In this document: positions 36,490 to 50,242 of the stretch, piece by piece
How positions within the stretch are numbered: the first letter of the stretch is position 1
Layout: each line of letters starts with the position of its first letter
Assembly: GCA_015179045.1 (NCBI GenBank)
Contig: WHUZ01000059.1
Location: 1-64,000, forward strand
Source of the DNA: Kalaharituber pfeilii
Lineage: Eukaryota > Ascomycota > Pezizomycetes > Pezizales > Pezizaceae
Direction of reading: 5' to 3'
DNA length: 64,000 nucleotides
The notes under the pieces: model-generated
The model's input: the letters and a program-made list of their open reading frames with translations, nothing else
Told to the model about the DNA's origin: nothing
The model's database searches: none
Translations under genes and position numbers: made by a program

Positions 36490-37735
36490 ATGCCTTAAGT
36501 CTTCTTCTTGTAGCTAATGGCTTTTACATCACCCGTCGAGAGTATTGCGAGCTGCTGCGCATTCGAATTTTGCAATATTTTCGGATACCTTCTCCTTTGG
36601 TTTATCGAATACTAGCCATGTAGCTTCGGCTGATGTTGCTCCATTGATAGAGTTAAGAAAGTAAAGAATAATCTATAGACCATATACTAGCTAGAGAAAC
36701 ATTCAACCAATACCTGAGCACCTACTGACTCATTACCAGCAAGTACAATTCCTAGTTGCCACGTAATTGCTCCGATATCGGCTTGAATTTGTGGTTAATC
36801 TCAATCGATGGCCTACAACACACTATCAGCAGGTCTAACTGATTAATTTCCATGGTCATTTCTTCAGAATCGTAACTTAGTACTTTTCAACCAGTTGAAG
36901 TCTTTTTTCTCTGGTAGTGTGGTTGCTCTTAGCGAGTGGTGGTTGCTCAAATATCTGATCTTAGGCCTGTGTTCTCATATTTGAAGGAACCAGGTTAAAA
37001 GATTATATATTAATACATACAAAATTCTTTTGTATTATAATGTATTAGACTGAACAACCATGGGGCAACTGGAATACAAGTAACAAAGTTAAGTTTCTGC
37101 TTATCCAGTGGTGCCTTCAAGTCCTGTTCTCTTGATAGAGCAAGTCATGATGGGTCTGTGTTTTGATGGCTGATTGAGCCTTCAGCTCCTTAACTTATAT
37201 TATTCTTTCAAAGTTGTCTTCAAAAGTCGAAAGAGACGGCCTTCGATATCGGGCTACAACAAAAGTCAGCAAGCTTTGTACCAGCATTAAACAACATGAG
37301 ATCCAACTAACTTGAAATACTTTGATGCCTTTTGTGCCTTTGTCTGTTCTAGCGATTCAAGAGCTTCATCTGACAATTTCCTACGTTGAATGAATGTATG
37401 TGGTGCAATGCTTCCAGCACGAACAATTCTCCCTACAACAGCTGGACCGATCTGCTCGAACGTGGTGCCTTATTGGTGATGTAGGCAGATCTGAACTCCG
37501 CGTTGTTCAAAAGGGAATCCATCGTTAGTAGCCTGCACACAGTTACTTATCAGTTTCCCCGCACATAGCCATCAGACTACGCACAACAAGCTGACCTTGA
37601 ACTGTTTCAGTCGCCTACTTACCTCACTGCATTCTCAAAGTTAAAGTGGCATCTATAGAAAGCAATCCGCCACCAACCACTGGCACAAACTTCACCACTA
37701 TGCAATAACCCTCTGTCCTCAACACCTTAGTCAGG
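36490..37735 (-). pseudogene. Fragmented gene relic of unknown family
   Basis: On the minus strand several short open segments have protein-like composition and splice-like joins but do not form one frame. They are: ASGWWRIAFYRCHFNFENAV (about 37715-37640) followed by a GTAAGT donor; LLTMDSLLNNAEFRSAYITN (about 37540-37480); FEQIGPAVVGRIVRAG then HTFIQRRKLSDEALESLEQT (about 37470-37340); EGRLFRLLKTTLKEYN ending at a stop near 37188; and, joined by a 41-nt GT-AG gap, AITWQLGIVLAGNESVGAQ with ILYFLNSINGATSAEATWLV ending at a stop near 36528. Stops and frame changes between them indicate decay, or one or two genes whose introns I have mis-modelled. I cannot name the family. Confidence 0.4.
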
Positions 37736-37789
37736 GGGGTTTCGACCTCGAAACCCCTCAACCATTAGTAGTAAGAATAGTATTCTTCG

Positions 37790-38660
37790 ACCATCAAAAG
37801 GTAATCTCGCTGCCAGTTCCAATTTAAACCTCTCCTTCGCATACGGCCCTTCTCTAATCCTTCAGCATATCTTTACTCGCCAAATACATGCACCAACACA
37901 TACTGTTTTAAACGCCAGCGTAGAAGCTCATCAGACACACAGTGAGGATGCCAGGACCTCGACATACTACATCAAGCATTCGCCCATGCAATCCTCTTTC
38001 CCAGATCTTCCGTTCCAGCAGTAGCCTTTGCGGCCTCACTGATTACTAACGTATCGGCCCCAAACACAACAACTTTATGATGGTCCCATCATCAGTCAAC
38101 ATCGCCAATAAGCCTTGGAATTTAACCCACTCGATTGGATTCACTGATATCAAATAGTTGTCGAAAATCCCATGAATATCCCAACGAAGAAGTAGCCAAT
38201 TTTGACATGAATTAATCTTCGACAACCCAACATTATCCTCCATGTCGGTAATCCACTGTTCAAAACCACACTCTGTCCATAGGGTTTCTTCCTCGAATGG
38301 AAAGACATGAACTGCCTCAAAAAGATCAATTATATGGAACTATCACATAGATCACACCTTCTCCATCTCGAGCAAGTATTCCATCACGAAATGCATCTCC
38401 CTGACCGGACACATCAAATGACGGTGTTTGGTGAACGCATGGCTCATACTGACCCTAATCGGGCCTGTCGTATTTAGCTATAACTTACCACAAGACATCT
38501 CAACAAACGGGCATGTACCATCGCAAAATACATCGTCTGCTCCACGCTGCAAAGAGTTGTTGATATTGCGCGACGCTCTATGCTGAATCCCTCCGTAATA
38601 AGAATGATTCTCAAGAGAATTTGTTTCTGTAATTGATTCTAATTTCGATGAGTCCGCCAA
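37790..38660 (-). pseudogene. Decayed fungal HNH endonuclease (HNH_2-type) gene
   Basis: The minus strand preserves the order of a fungal HNH_2-domain protein in broken frames. An N-terminal segment (about 38655-38495) ends at a GTAAGT donor. It is followed by FRDGILARDG (38370s), then LFEAVHVFPFEEETLW, CGFEQWITDMEDN, KINSCQNWLLLRWDIHGIFD and NYLISVNP (38330-38120), where the AH/H and N..H residues of the nuclease core are recognisable. A frame change then leads to VVFGADTLVIS, HPHCVSDELLRW and EGPYAKERFKLELAARL (to about 37800), which match the usual C-terminal region. Internal stops (for example after LGPIR at 38046) and at least two frameshifts rule out an intact product. Such HNH genes are often multicopy and poorly conserved in ascomycetes. 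Confidence 0.7.
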
Positions 38661-41600
38661 AAAGGATCAAGATCGCTACCATCGTAACAATGTATGTTGC
38701 AGGAGTGCGGACGGTTTTGATGTCATGGTAGAAGTTGTAAAGAAGGTGAATAACCTACTGCAACCAGACTAGTGAATAACTTAAGATGGGCACTGCCAAG
38801 AGATAGTGACATGAGGACGTAGCTGCCCGATTAGGCAAGATTGTCTCCCATGCGGTAATGATGCACCAGTACCTTGGGTCCCATGATATCGATTGGACGA
38901 GTTCTCATCCCGTCCAAACAGTCAGGCGTTCCTCGTTTGCAAGGTCGGCCAAGCGAGGCGCATTGCGAAGACCTGCATACATATGCAACATGTACCACAC
39001 GCACGCTTACTCAGCAAACGGGTGCATTTCTCCGATGAAACGGTTTTGTTTTTGTGGGAAGCTCTCTATGCAATCTTACGTAAGTCTTCGAAAATGAGAT
39101 GGTATAAAATTGCCTAAAATGGATAAAGAAAAGTATAATTCCCCTAATACCTGTTTTACAGTAGCAAAGAATTCATATCCAGTGGACCGTGTACGTGTGG
39201 TTAGGGACAAGACGGTATGGTATGTATTGTACACGAAGGATTAGAATAGTTGAGTGAATTTAGAGGAAACATTTACCTTGAGTTTTTAAAAATGGGGACA
39301 TGTATGTAATCTGTTGACGATGCCTGTAACTATGCGGATCGTTACTCGGAGGACGCACGTATTTCAGAGTCATCAATGTAAATAAGAACTCGAAGGTACA
39401 GGTAAGCACGGGTATTTGCTCGAGATATACTTCGTTCATGGATCATATTTAGCACACGAGGTGTATATACACGAAATTACCTCTACATACTGGTACATTT
39501 GGGCCCCACTCCTGATTTAGAATCTTGTGATACCAATACATACCCGTCGTAGCCCACCCGGTCCAGGCACAAGGCACACATCCGCATTCCGGGGCATACA
39601 AATAGTCGGTATGCATGATATTCACAATCCAATTGGATTGCGCAGTTGGATATATGTATCGGATATTTTTTTCCAAAAAAATTGATACGACTAAAGACAC
39701 TCTTCTACTCAGGTAAATGTGCAATGGAGGAAGCATATTCAGCTGGCGATAGTTCTCAATTGGTAAAACAGAACCAATTTGGTCATCAAATTCTTGCACT
39801 GCCTCTGGATACGAGAACAGGTCTGGCTTGGGTCTCGTGCCCATGGGCCGGGGTTATTTGTTTCTCCCTCTGCTGGAATCTTCGCAATTCAAAGTGTGGG
39901 GCATGACCAATCTTGACATCTCAAGCCTACCAACACTGAGCGAATTCTTGCGCATGCTAATATTATTTGCTGTTTCGGGTGACATGAAACATACCCACAG
40001 ACGGAAGGGCACGAGAACAAGGAAAACATCAAATGTCAAACAGAAAACTCACATAAACCGATCTGCCGTGATGAGATCCAACAGGTTAGTCTGTTGGTAG
40101 GGTAAATTGGCACACAACAGAACCCTGTCCAAGCAAACCTTATTAAAGCTGTGAGAAACTTTATGTGCATGGCCTATGCATGCCTGTCTTCCGGGCCAAT
40201 TTGGACAGGGAGTAAGTCGCGTGTTGTACAAACGAAATTACTGTCGCTGTGACAGGGCCTGCGAGATGGGGGAATTAGTGCTCCCCGGTGGAAGCAAACA
40301 GGAACAGAGTGTCGGGCAAACAAAAGGGTACAGTACCAGGGGATTGGAGAACCAGGGGCGGTGTGGGGGGGGGGGGGGGGGGGGGGGCGCGGGTAGGGAA
40401 GAAGACCAGGTGCAGGGGCGCGAGAAGAGGGGACAGGGTAATTTTTCTCAATTAGCGGGAGCAAACGAGGTCAACGGTAAACGTAATTGGAGAAGAGGCA
40501 TGTAGGGTGACGAAAAGATCTTTTCATACACTGAACGGGTAGAGTGTGGGAATACTATGTGCGTATATGATATCGTGATGCATCCATACTTGGTTCAAGC
40601 AATCTAATAATATGGGGCACAAATTGAGGAGCTGCGCCTCACAAGCAAATGTAAAGTCAGAAGCAATGTCGTGCAAATTCTGGCCCAAGCTTTGATTTAC
40701 CCAGAAGACTACCTACCCCAGGATATTAGGGGCACCCATCCGCGGAAAGCCTAGACAAAATGAAGCGAATGCAGTTGTTTCACACGTGCTACGCTTAGAG
40801 GGGTAGAGCAACCAGACTATGCTATGCTTGGCTACAACGAGTGGGGAGGTTGGCTTGGCGTTTGAATTCGGTAGAAGCAAGGTATCATAGAGCGGGTAAG
40901 TTTGGGGGTCAATTTGCAGTGCTGCAGCCGAGGATCTACACATCTGCAACTTGGAAAAGGCGGGATAAGGCTAGGGAACCGTATTCTAAAGATTCATCTC
41001 GTCAGTAATGCATATTAAAAAAAAAAACGTAAACTGGGGGCCAGAATCCGAAGATTCGGTAGAGCTTCGGAACTTGCGAATAGATGTTTCTGTTTGAAAC
41101 TGGTCCATCGGAATTTTTGGGCTTTTCGGGGCCAGAAATTGCGGACAGGGAATTTGATTATGTAGCATTTCTCGGCCCCTTATTCGATAGCCAGAATACC
41201 TATGGGGGGGGGGGGGGGGAGGGCTCGCTCTTTCCGCTCGTCCAGATTTTGATTGCCCGGGGGGCTTTGCGCGTAGACTTCTTGACGGTGCCAACAGACA
41301 AACTTTTGATATCAGGAGCCAAGCTCATCCGAGGCTAGATCTCTCAGATTTCAAGAATTTGGGGTCACTATGCGTGCCGTGTACGGTCACAGTGCGTCCG
41401 GCTGTCCTGTCCTCGCACTTGGTGACTGTCCAACGGTAGATTTTCTAGCTGCACCTTCCTCACAGTTGAGGCCTCCGATTCAGCGTGGAGGGGGGCGGGT
41501 ATCTGACCGCTTCAGCAACTCTCGCAGAGGTCCTAACACCGTGTGGAGTCGTGCCCACGCCTACCTAGCACAGGAAAGGGAGGGCAAGGAAACGCTCGCC

Positions 41601-42448
41601 TCCGGCGGGCTGCGCGGGTTTAAGGGGGCAGCAGAGCCGGGACGGGCGCGTTGGTGGGCTGCGTCCAAAGCGCAATCGGGGGTGCAAGGGGAGCGACAGG
41701 GAGTGCCTGTGCTGCACCCGCGGGCTGTCCTGCGGGCGGTCGACGGGGAGGCCGGGGGGGAGGGGGGGGGGGTGCAGCCAGAACGGGGCGGACGGCAGAG
41801 TGGCGGCCAGAGGCAGCGGGGGCAGGGGCAGGGGCGCGCTGCAGAACTCGACGCCCCCCGTCCCCCCCCCCGGCCGCTGGGTATCTCCTCTCTGCTGCTG
41901 CTGCTGCTGCAAAATTGTCGTCCACCCCGACCACGTACCCGCTCCCCCCCCCCCCCCCCCCCTTCAAGCCGGGCAGCACGCAAGCCGTACACTCGCGATA
42001 CATCCGGCCTTCCTTCTTTCACGTTCGCTTGCTTTTCGCTGCTGCATTTTCGTTGTTTCCCCGGTGCATTCCTTCAGACACGGCGCATCGAGACTCTGGT
42101 CTGTGTTCGCCCCCCCCCCCCCCCCCGCACTGTGTCGTCTCCTTTTCGCACGCTGACGGTTTGGCCGTGTAGTCGGCGCATTCACAAGCACAGCACAGCG
42201 CGAGCACGCATCCAGCAAGCAGGGAGAACCAAGAGATTGCAACTTGGCTGCTGGGTGAGCAATCCCGTCGGGCAGGCATGCAGCGGCCCTGAGCCAGCAA
42301 GAAGGCTTACACACTATTGCACAGCAAGAGTACTCCCCTCATCGCTCCCTTTCTTTGCTATTCAACACACACTTGTTGCGGCAGACAGCCTGGATAAACG
42401 CACTCACACAATTTACTCACTCGTTCACTTGGAGACATACGATCCGCA
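38661..42448. other. Gene-free interval and GC-rich leader upstream of the DOCK gene
   Basis: No supported gene between the HNH relic and 42449. Homopolymers: G runs at 40365-40387 and 41204-41219, C runs at 41944-41962 and 42110-42126, plus a CTG array near 41896-41910. From about 41370 the sequence is very GC-rich and open in several frames at once, which is a composition effect. It is most likely the promoter and long 5' UTR of the DOCK gene. Confidence 0.55.
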
Positions 42449-45400
42449 ATGCCCTGGACACCGCTGCCGAGGATAGCTTTTGCCATTGCAACCTACCCCT
42501 TCAACCCCACCACCCCCGATGACCTCCCCCTCGAGCTCGGCGACGAACTGTACATCATTGAGCAATGCGCAGAGGGCCAATGGTTTAGGGGCTACCTCGT
42601 CGCTCCTCCATCGCTACTGGCGGGACTCACTAGCGTGAAGGGGCAGACGCTTGAAGCGCGTGTATTCTCGGGCATCTTCCCAGCAGCATGTGTGGATATC
42701 AAAGAGTATCTGGCGACAGAGATACCGCCTCCAGTGCGGGTGGAAGAGGCGGACGAATTCCAGGAGGAGGGGGAGGAGACGGACGATGATGACGTCGACG
42801 ATAGTCGCACAGAGGCCGAGACGGAGGACGGCGGGGATCATGACGACGATAATAATACCATCAACACTCACGGCTTTGGCAATGCTAACGGCTACGATGC
42901 TCACGAGGGCGGTGGGGAAGGAGACATGATTGTCGGAGGGCTTGGTGTCCCCCCGCGGAGGAAGGCCAACCGCCTCTCCGACTTTGGTAGTGCAGGCGGT
43001 GGAGGTGGTGGAAGTGGGGGCGCACATATAATCAATGGTGTTCGACACGAGGATTCGGCACCTGCAAAAACCAGGAAGGAAAAAAGAAATCGAAGGAGGG
43101 TCACCAATCTCAGCCGTCACAGTCAGCAGTACCGGAACCCTAACCGAATACGACCCGCTGCGCCTGTGCCGATGCTCAAGGTTGGCGATGAAACATCCTC
43201 ATTCGAGTCAGAACCCCTAATTGACGAAATTGCATCATGTCTGCGCGAATGGTATGCGGCGAATATCCATGAGCTGCTGCTTGGTAGGCAGTACCCGTTG
43301 TTGGATCAAATCTCCACTCTTGTCCAAGAGCTCGATCTGGCCCGTCGTCAGCTCCTACATAACGTTCTGACCAAGGCAGAGCTAGCGGCGACAAGAGAGT
43401 CGACCGTGTGGGCGCTTGTGAAGGGTAACAAGTTTCTTTCAAGAGAGGTTATTGTCCGTCATCCCGCATCCGGGAGGATTCTTACCGGGGAGGACTCGAG
43501 TGTGGAGTTGACGACGCTGCAGTCACACATGTCACTGTTAGATGCGCCACCTGTTGCTGCATCTGAAGGGGTAACGCTACATCACTTGCTGCTTGACTTG
43601 AAAGCCTTCGTGGGAATAGCCACCGATCCAACTACTCTGGTGTTTTACCTGGCTACAAAAAATCATGTTCCTATTTCTGAAACTTTCACGGTTGAATTGA
43701 CCCAACAGGGTGTTCCTGTGGACCAATCTCAAATTGGACTGCTACAGACCCTCTTTATCAATCTGAGCACTAGGGATACAGCCGAAGAAATATATCTTGT
43801 TGCAAGGCTTTATACAGTCCACACGATGGTTGTAGGAGTCCAGCAGAATGGTCATGGATACAGAGATAGGGAAGCGCTTGTCAGTCAAAATAATGGAGGA
43901 ACGCAACAGCAACAGCAGCAACAGATGCACAATAGCAGTGGTGTGATGCAACCTCCGAAGTCCAGTGGAAACGGTGCCAAAGAGCCAAAACTGTCTGGTA
44001 GAATCAGTGTTTTATTTTCTCCAAAACCGCATCAAGGAGCAAGCGGCAAAGAAAACCAATTTACCCCTGCACAGCAAGAAAAGAACGCAAAGGCCTTGCA
44101 TCAGAAGACTAGCCAAGCAAATATGCTATCGAATGGAGATTGTGGAAGCCAAGGCAATGGAAGCTCCAGCAGGAAGACAAAATCTCGTGATGGGAAGTCT
44201 GACTCTGAAACCAATTCGAGCAGCCATGGGGTGGCTCCGATGTCCCAGTCTAAAAAATTGGAATATCGAAAGGCCTTGGGTGTAGGTGTGCTTGATGTGG
44301 GGAGGTTTATTAGGCAGGAGATCGCAACAGAACAAGTAATGCGGATATTTGTACCTGTTGGCATGGGAGGTAACGGGACATCACTAGTAGGTGGGCATAG
44401 CGAGAGAGGAAGTGGTGGAAACGAAAAGTCGAAGACTGGAGGAGGTGAGGATTGGGATAGGCTTGTAAAGGATGTAATTGAGAGTAGAACCTCGAAATTG
44501 TGAGTATCCGTCTTTGTCCGGATCGAAGAGACGCTAAATAGTCGATGCAGCGAAAAATCGCCCAAGGCTGATCGCCTACATTTCTATCTGCGAGCGTTTA
44601 ACCATCCAGACCCAGCTCAACTTATCAAAGAAAATCCAACGCTGTTACACAAGGTTAACACCACAGAGAAGATGGGTTTCTCTGGGGCTCCTACAAAACC
44701 TCGGTCTGATATCTATGTCACTCTGTGTAACCCTCATCTTCCCCGACATGCACTGCTGTTGCACCCCAAGACTGGAAGTGTCGCATTACCCCCTTCATCC
44801 AACTTCAATGCTCTTCAAATATCATTAGAAGTCCGCAAGCCAAGTGGGGAGAGGATCAAGGATTGCATCTTCCCATCATCTAACATGCCTGGGAAGACAG
44901 TATGGAAGTCGACGGTCATTTGCAGGGACGAGAGCTGGAATGAAACCATAAAGCTGGTTTTGGATGAAGATGATGTTCCGAATGTGCATCTATTTATGAC
45001 ACTGAGCAGTATCCCCAACCATGCTGTTGCGCTGGCGTACTTGCCTTTGTGGAACGGGGAAGCATTTATAAGTGACGGTGAACACCCTTTGCTAATGCAT
45101 CGATATGATGAATCGACTGCGACTCCAATGTCGACGAGTTCCGGAGGAGGGGGATATTTAACGTTACCATGGACAGCTGGAGAAGAGGGATGGGCAGCTG
45201 CTTTGTCCCTGGGTGGTGCTGCCGCGGGGATCAAAGTCAGTACTTACCTTTGCAGTACTAGATTCTCTCAAGATGAAGTGCTATTATCTCTTCTCAAGTG
45301 GAAGTCACTCCAGCAACCTGAACTGGTTGCTGTTCTAAAGAAGCTGGTCTTTGTGCCGGAACTAGAAATTGTGAAGCTGTTAAAGGAGGTGTTCGACGCC

Positions 45401-48400
45401 CTCTTCGGAATTCTGGTTGATCATGCTGGCAGAGAGGAAATCGAGGATCTTGTTTTCATTGCGCTTGTCACAGTACTTGGCATTGTTTATGATAGGCGGT
45501 TTAATCTGGAACCCATTGTCGATGAATATGCGGACAAATATTTCAATTATCCTTTTGCGACCAGCTGTCTTCTGCGAAGCTTCACAAGGCTATTATCGAA
45601 TCCTACTGACCCTGATGCGGCAAAGAAACTACGAGCAACCTTCAAAGTTGGTAGGCATATATTCCGGTTTATTGTGGTTGCGCGCGAGAAACAGCGAGGG
45701 AAGGAGGCGGCAATTGGAATCAATGCATCACAGAGCTTCGCAAAGGATCTTCACGGCATATTCAAGTTACTAGAAGGGCTCATGAGAAATTCTGCACCAA
45801 TGCTTGTTGGGACACAAACGCTTGCAGTGCAGCATTTCCATATGTGGCTTCCCGAATTGGTTGGTATGTTAACAACAGAAGAGATTCTGCTGATTGCAAT
45901 AGACTTTATGGACGCGTGCGCCGCAGTGAAGGGAAAACTGATCTTGTATAAACTGGTTTTAATCGTCAATTATTCACGATCATCGCTTTTCGCTAACCCT
46001 GAGTCGAGAAGAGCACTTACAGTCAACACAGTGAGATGGTTAGATCCGCATTGGGGTAAGACAGACGAAGTCAACATGCAGTATCGAGAGCAAGTTCGAT
46101 TATGCTGTTCTGTACTCGCGGCTCAGGTCAATGAGCTGGGAGAAGAAGTATCGGAGTATATTCCAAAGATCATCCACTCATACAAAGCAATTCAGACCAC
46201 TGGAAGACATGAACGGGAGACATTCTCACTATTGTTCGCCCGAACTTATCCATTCCCATCGCGACCAATATCTGGTAGGCCTATCTTTGATGAGGCTTTG
46301 ATAGAGCTTGCAGCAATTTTAGCAGCTCTGTCGAATGTACCAACGGGGCTGCATATTGACCTTCCAGAAGACGAGTTGGCAGCATTCCTGATGCTTGATT
46401 TACAGGTGCATATGTCCATCCTGAGTTGCGAGGCATTCCCAGAGACCTGGTTGAGCATGCATATCTATCAGCACAAGTCGACAATGCGAATGCTAGAAAC
46501 CCTAGCCGGGATATTAGTGGATTCATTCCTACCTGATCCAGACGATGCAGATAAGTTTAGTATGGAACTGTGGCAGGCGTTCTTCTCTACCCTTTTAATG
46601 CTTGTTGGGAGCGATGCGCTTGCTTTGGAGACGTTCCCAGAACAGAAGAGGAGGGCAGTCTGGAAAATTGCAGGAGATGTACGTGAGCAAGGAGCAGACC
46701 TTCTACGTCGTACCTGGGAAGCAATAGGCTGGGAGACAAGTCCAGAAGACAAGCGTCGGTTTGGGTTGGAGAAAATGGGAGGCTACCAAGTGCAGTATGT
46801 TCCAGGACTTGTTGCACCGATAATGGAGCTTTGCATGAGTGTGCATGAGGGCCTACGAAGCGTAGCGGTGGAAGTGCTTCAGACAATGATTGTGAGCGAA
46901 TGGACGTTGAGCCAGGACTTGTCTGTGATTCAAGCGGAGATGATTGATGTAAGTTGCTTTATTTCGCTCCTGGGGCTTCCTGAACTAATTATCATATAGA
47001 GTCTGGATCGTCTGTTCAAGTCCAAGTCGAAGCATTTCACGGAAAGCATCACGCAGAAGTTATTTATCACTGAGCTTAACTCTCTCTTCGGTCCGCTTGC
47101 GATAATCCCTAATGATCCGCTATCCATTACGGTGACTCAACTACTTCACACGATTGAGGAATTCCTTGATTTACTAGTTGCTGTTCATAATACGCCACTG
47201 GGAGAGGCGTATACAATCATGGACACCCTTCGTCTGATGGAATTCCTGAAAGATATGCGTAAGGAAGACATGTTCATTCGATACGTTCACCAACTCGTTA
47301 ATGTGCAACTTGAAGCCCAGAACTATGTTGAAGCAGGGCTGTCATTACAACTACATGCTGACCTCTATCCATGGGATTTTGAGAAGAAAGTGCCTGCTCT
47401 TGTTGATCCAAAACTTCCTGAGCAAACCAGCTTTGAGCGTCGGGAATACTTGTGCTTGCAGATGATTAAGCACTTTGAAGATGGCAAAGCATGGGATCAC
47501 GCGCTAGAAGTATACAGGGAACTGGCCCATCAATACGAACATGTGGTGTTTGACTTTGCAAAGTTGGCGAAGGCACATAGAGCTATGGCAAAGATATACG
47601 AGAATATCATGAGTGGTGACGTTTATTCACCCCAGTTTTTCCGCGTGGCTTATCTTGGACTTGGATTCCCCGTTGGTCTGCGTGATAGACAATTTATTGT
47701 TCAGGGTAACTACTGGGAGCGAATTGGTGCATTCACAGATCGCATCCAGCAACAACATCCTAATGCAAAGATCGTCTCATCGGGAGAAATTGACGATGTT
47801 GAGGGCCAGTTTATCCATGTTACAGCAGTTACCCCTGAACATAACCTCTTCCATCCAGTGTTCCAGCGTGCAAAGGTTGCCCCACACACAAGAGACTTTC
47901 TCCTCCAGCTTCGACCAAAGTCCTTTAGCCATTCGCGACCGTTACCAGGATCTGATGGTCCTGCGGGACTGTGGCTTGAGAAGACAATATATACGACTGC
48001 GGAAAGTTTCCCGACAATCCTGCGCCGCAGCGAGATTATCTCCATCACACAAGCACGGTCGTCGCCAATTGAGAATGCAATCGACGCAATCACGAAGAAG
48101 ACACAGGAACTTGCGGGATTGGAGAAGAAGTTGAGCGATGGAAAAGATCCGAATATATCTATTCTCAGCATGACGCTAACTGGGGCAGTCGATTCGCCGG
48201 TAAATGGTGGGGTCAGCCAGTACAAGCCGTTGCTGGAGCCAAAATCTGCAGATAATGGTGAGGAGCAAAAGCCGGAGTTAGTGATGGCGCTGCGTACAGC
48301 TATTTTGGATCATGTTGCAATACTCAAGAAGTGCCTTGCTCTCCACGCAAGACTTGTGCAACCACAGCTGAGGCCGATGCATGAAAGTATGATGCGGTGT

Positions 48401-49328
48401 AAGTATCTTCCTTGTTTCCTTTCTGTGGATGACATACTTATTTCATTTCGTAGTATTCGAAAAGAATTTTGCTCAGGAAATTGCCCTTCTAACACCACCT
48501 GCGCCCCCACCAATTGCCACATCTCCAGGCCAATGGAAGCACAACTCGAGCCTTGTTACTGCTGGCAATACTCCCATCAACGGCATCGTCACAAATGGAA
48601 TTCTTATCAACAGCACAGGCGGAGTTTCTGCACCACCAAACACCGGAGAAGATACTGTCAGCTCTCTTAACGCCAGTGCAGCTACTGTAGCAGCATCTGG
48701 TCTCTCTGGGTCGATCTCCAGAGGAAGCCGCATCACCAGCATGATCTTTGGCAATAAGCATCACAGCCACCACAAGCACAAGGACGACGACAATGCTCTC
48801 ACCAGCGCCGTCACAATGAGCGGCACAACGGCAGCAAATACCCCCATTGACCCAACACCCACCCCATCCCGCAGCAGCACTACGAAACGCAGCCGGTCTG
48901 AGTCGCTAAGTAATTCCTTCTCGCGTGCCACTGGGCGGAATAAGAGCAGGAATATAACTCCTACTAGCATGCATGGGGGCCTTGCCCTCTCAGCAATTAA
49001 CTCGAACTCAACGGGGCAGTCGAGCATGAGCGCGGGCAAATGGTACGGCAAAATGGACTTCAAGGGGCTGATAATTGATGACGATAGCCACCATGGACTG
49101 CATACGAGCCATAGCGGAGGGCGGAGACCAAGTACGACGAGCTCGGCTGGCGGGTATAAGCCACCCGGGAGCAGCGGATCGACGAGCAGATTAGAAGGAA
49201 CGGGGATGCATGGGGGTGGACTGGTGGATAGGGTAGGGAGTGTCAGGAAGAGGTTTAGTATGCTGAAGTTGGGGAAGAAGACAAGTAAGGTGAGCGTGGG
49301 GAGTGGAAGTTTGGCAGAGGAGGAGTAG
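42449..49328 (+). CDS. DCK1: DOCK-family Rac guanine-nucleotide exchange factor (Dck1-like)
   Basis: Large DOCK (CZH) GEF that with an ELMO partner activates Rac/Rho-type GTPases for actin and polarity signalling; the yeast counterpart is Dck1. Exons 42449-44499, 44551-46948, 47000-48398, 48454-49328 give 2240 aa in frame with introns of 51-55 nt. Domains: SH3 near residues 8-75 (AIATYPFNP, ELGDELYIIEQ, WFRGYL, GIFPAACVDI); acidic/Gly-rich linker; helical region about 250-480; C2/DHR-1 about 734-875 (RSDIYVTLCNPHLP, SWNETIKLVL, HLFMTLSSIPNHAVALAYLP); armadillo-like middle; DHR-2 about 1480-1965 (AEAGLSLQ-type TPR-like repeats, FRVAYLGLGFP, LFEKNFAQEI). The last ~250 residues are Ser/Thr/Gly-rich with His/Lys clusters. 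Exon 1 also has a Gln run (about 43905-43925). Start: first ATG, immediately preceding the SH3 domain. Confidence 0.93.
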
Positions 49329-50242
49329 TGCGTTACAAGTAGCGGGTGTAGTTCAAGGGCGTTGGGTTTAGGTTGGGATGGTGATCTTGTTTATATATTA
49401 TTTGGTTTATTTGTTCTTATGGATTTGTTTTTTATTTATATATATGTTATTCAGTAGTGTTTAGCTTTTCTTTCTCACTCTTTTCTTTTCCTCCTTTTTT
49501 ATGATTGTCTTTTTTTTTTTTTTTTTTGGTGTGTGTGTGTGTTTGAATCGTTAAGATATCCCGCTTGAGTCGTTGCCCATTTGTTTCCTTTTTTTTTTTT
49601 TTTTTTTCTCCTCCCTCTCTCGTCCTTGTTTTACAAGCTTGTCATTTCCGTGTCTCGATCGATTGATATATATTCAATTTTTCTTTTTTTAACTTTTCCT
49701 GCAAACTTTTTTCCTGCTCAAACATATATACATATATTTATACTTTGTCGCTTGTTTGTTCTTTGCTGGGAATACTTGGATAAAATTGCAAACTGGGAAT
49801 GGATGGCCTTTTTTTTTTTTTTTTTTTTTTTTTCATGTGTTTTCTCTTTGTCTTTTTTTTTAATGCAATTCTTATAGCTCATATAGTTCTAGCTAAAAAA
49901 TTATTTTACCTTTTTTTTTTTCCCTTTCTAGTAAGTACTAGTATTTTACCTATTAAAAAAAAAAAAAAAAAAAAAAAAATTCAAAATTACTGGTTTGATA
50001 ACCCTTGTAAAAGTAAGAAATGTACCTTGCTCGTCAGCACTCTCTCTCTCTTTTTTTTTTTTTTTTTTTTCTTTTTTTTTTTTTCTTTACGTAAGTCTGG
50101 GAACCGTTTTATGCAAATTATCCCAGCAGAAAAAGAGGAAAAGAAAAAAAAGAAAAATAATAAAATAAAATAAAATAAAATAAAAAGGAAGAAATTGTTA
50201 CGTCTGTCTGTTCTTTTGAGAATAAAGTACATACAACGAAGG

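Noticed and set aside
39625..39645. Palindrome AATCCAATTGGATT resembling the MITE terminus
   Set aside because: The flanking bases do not match the TIRs of the 14016 and 63607 elements, so I did not extend the family to this site.
41370..42476. 368-codon open frame just upstream of and overlapping the DOCK start
   Set aside because: The stretch is extremely GC-rich and open in several frames on both strands, has no recognisable domain, and is out of frame with the DOCK start; it is read as promoter and leader.
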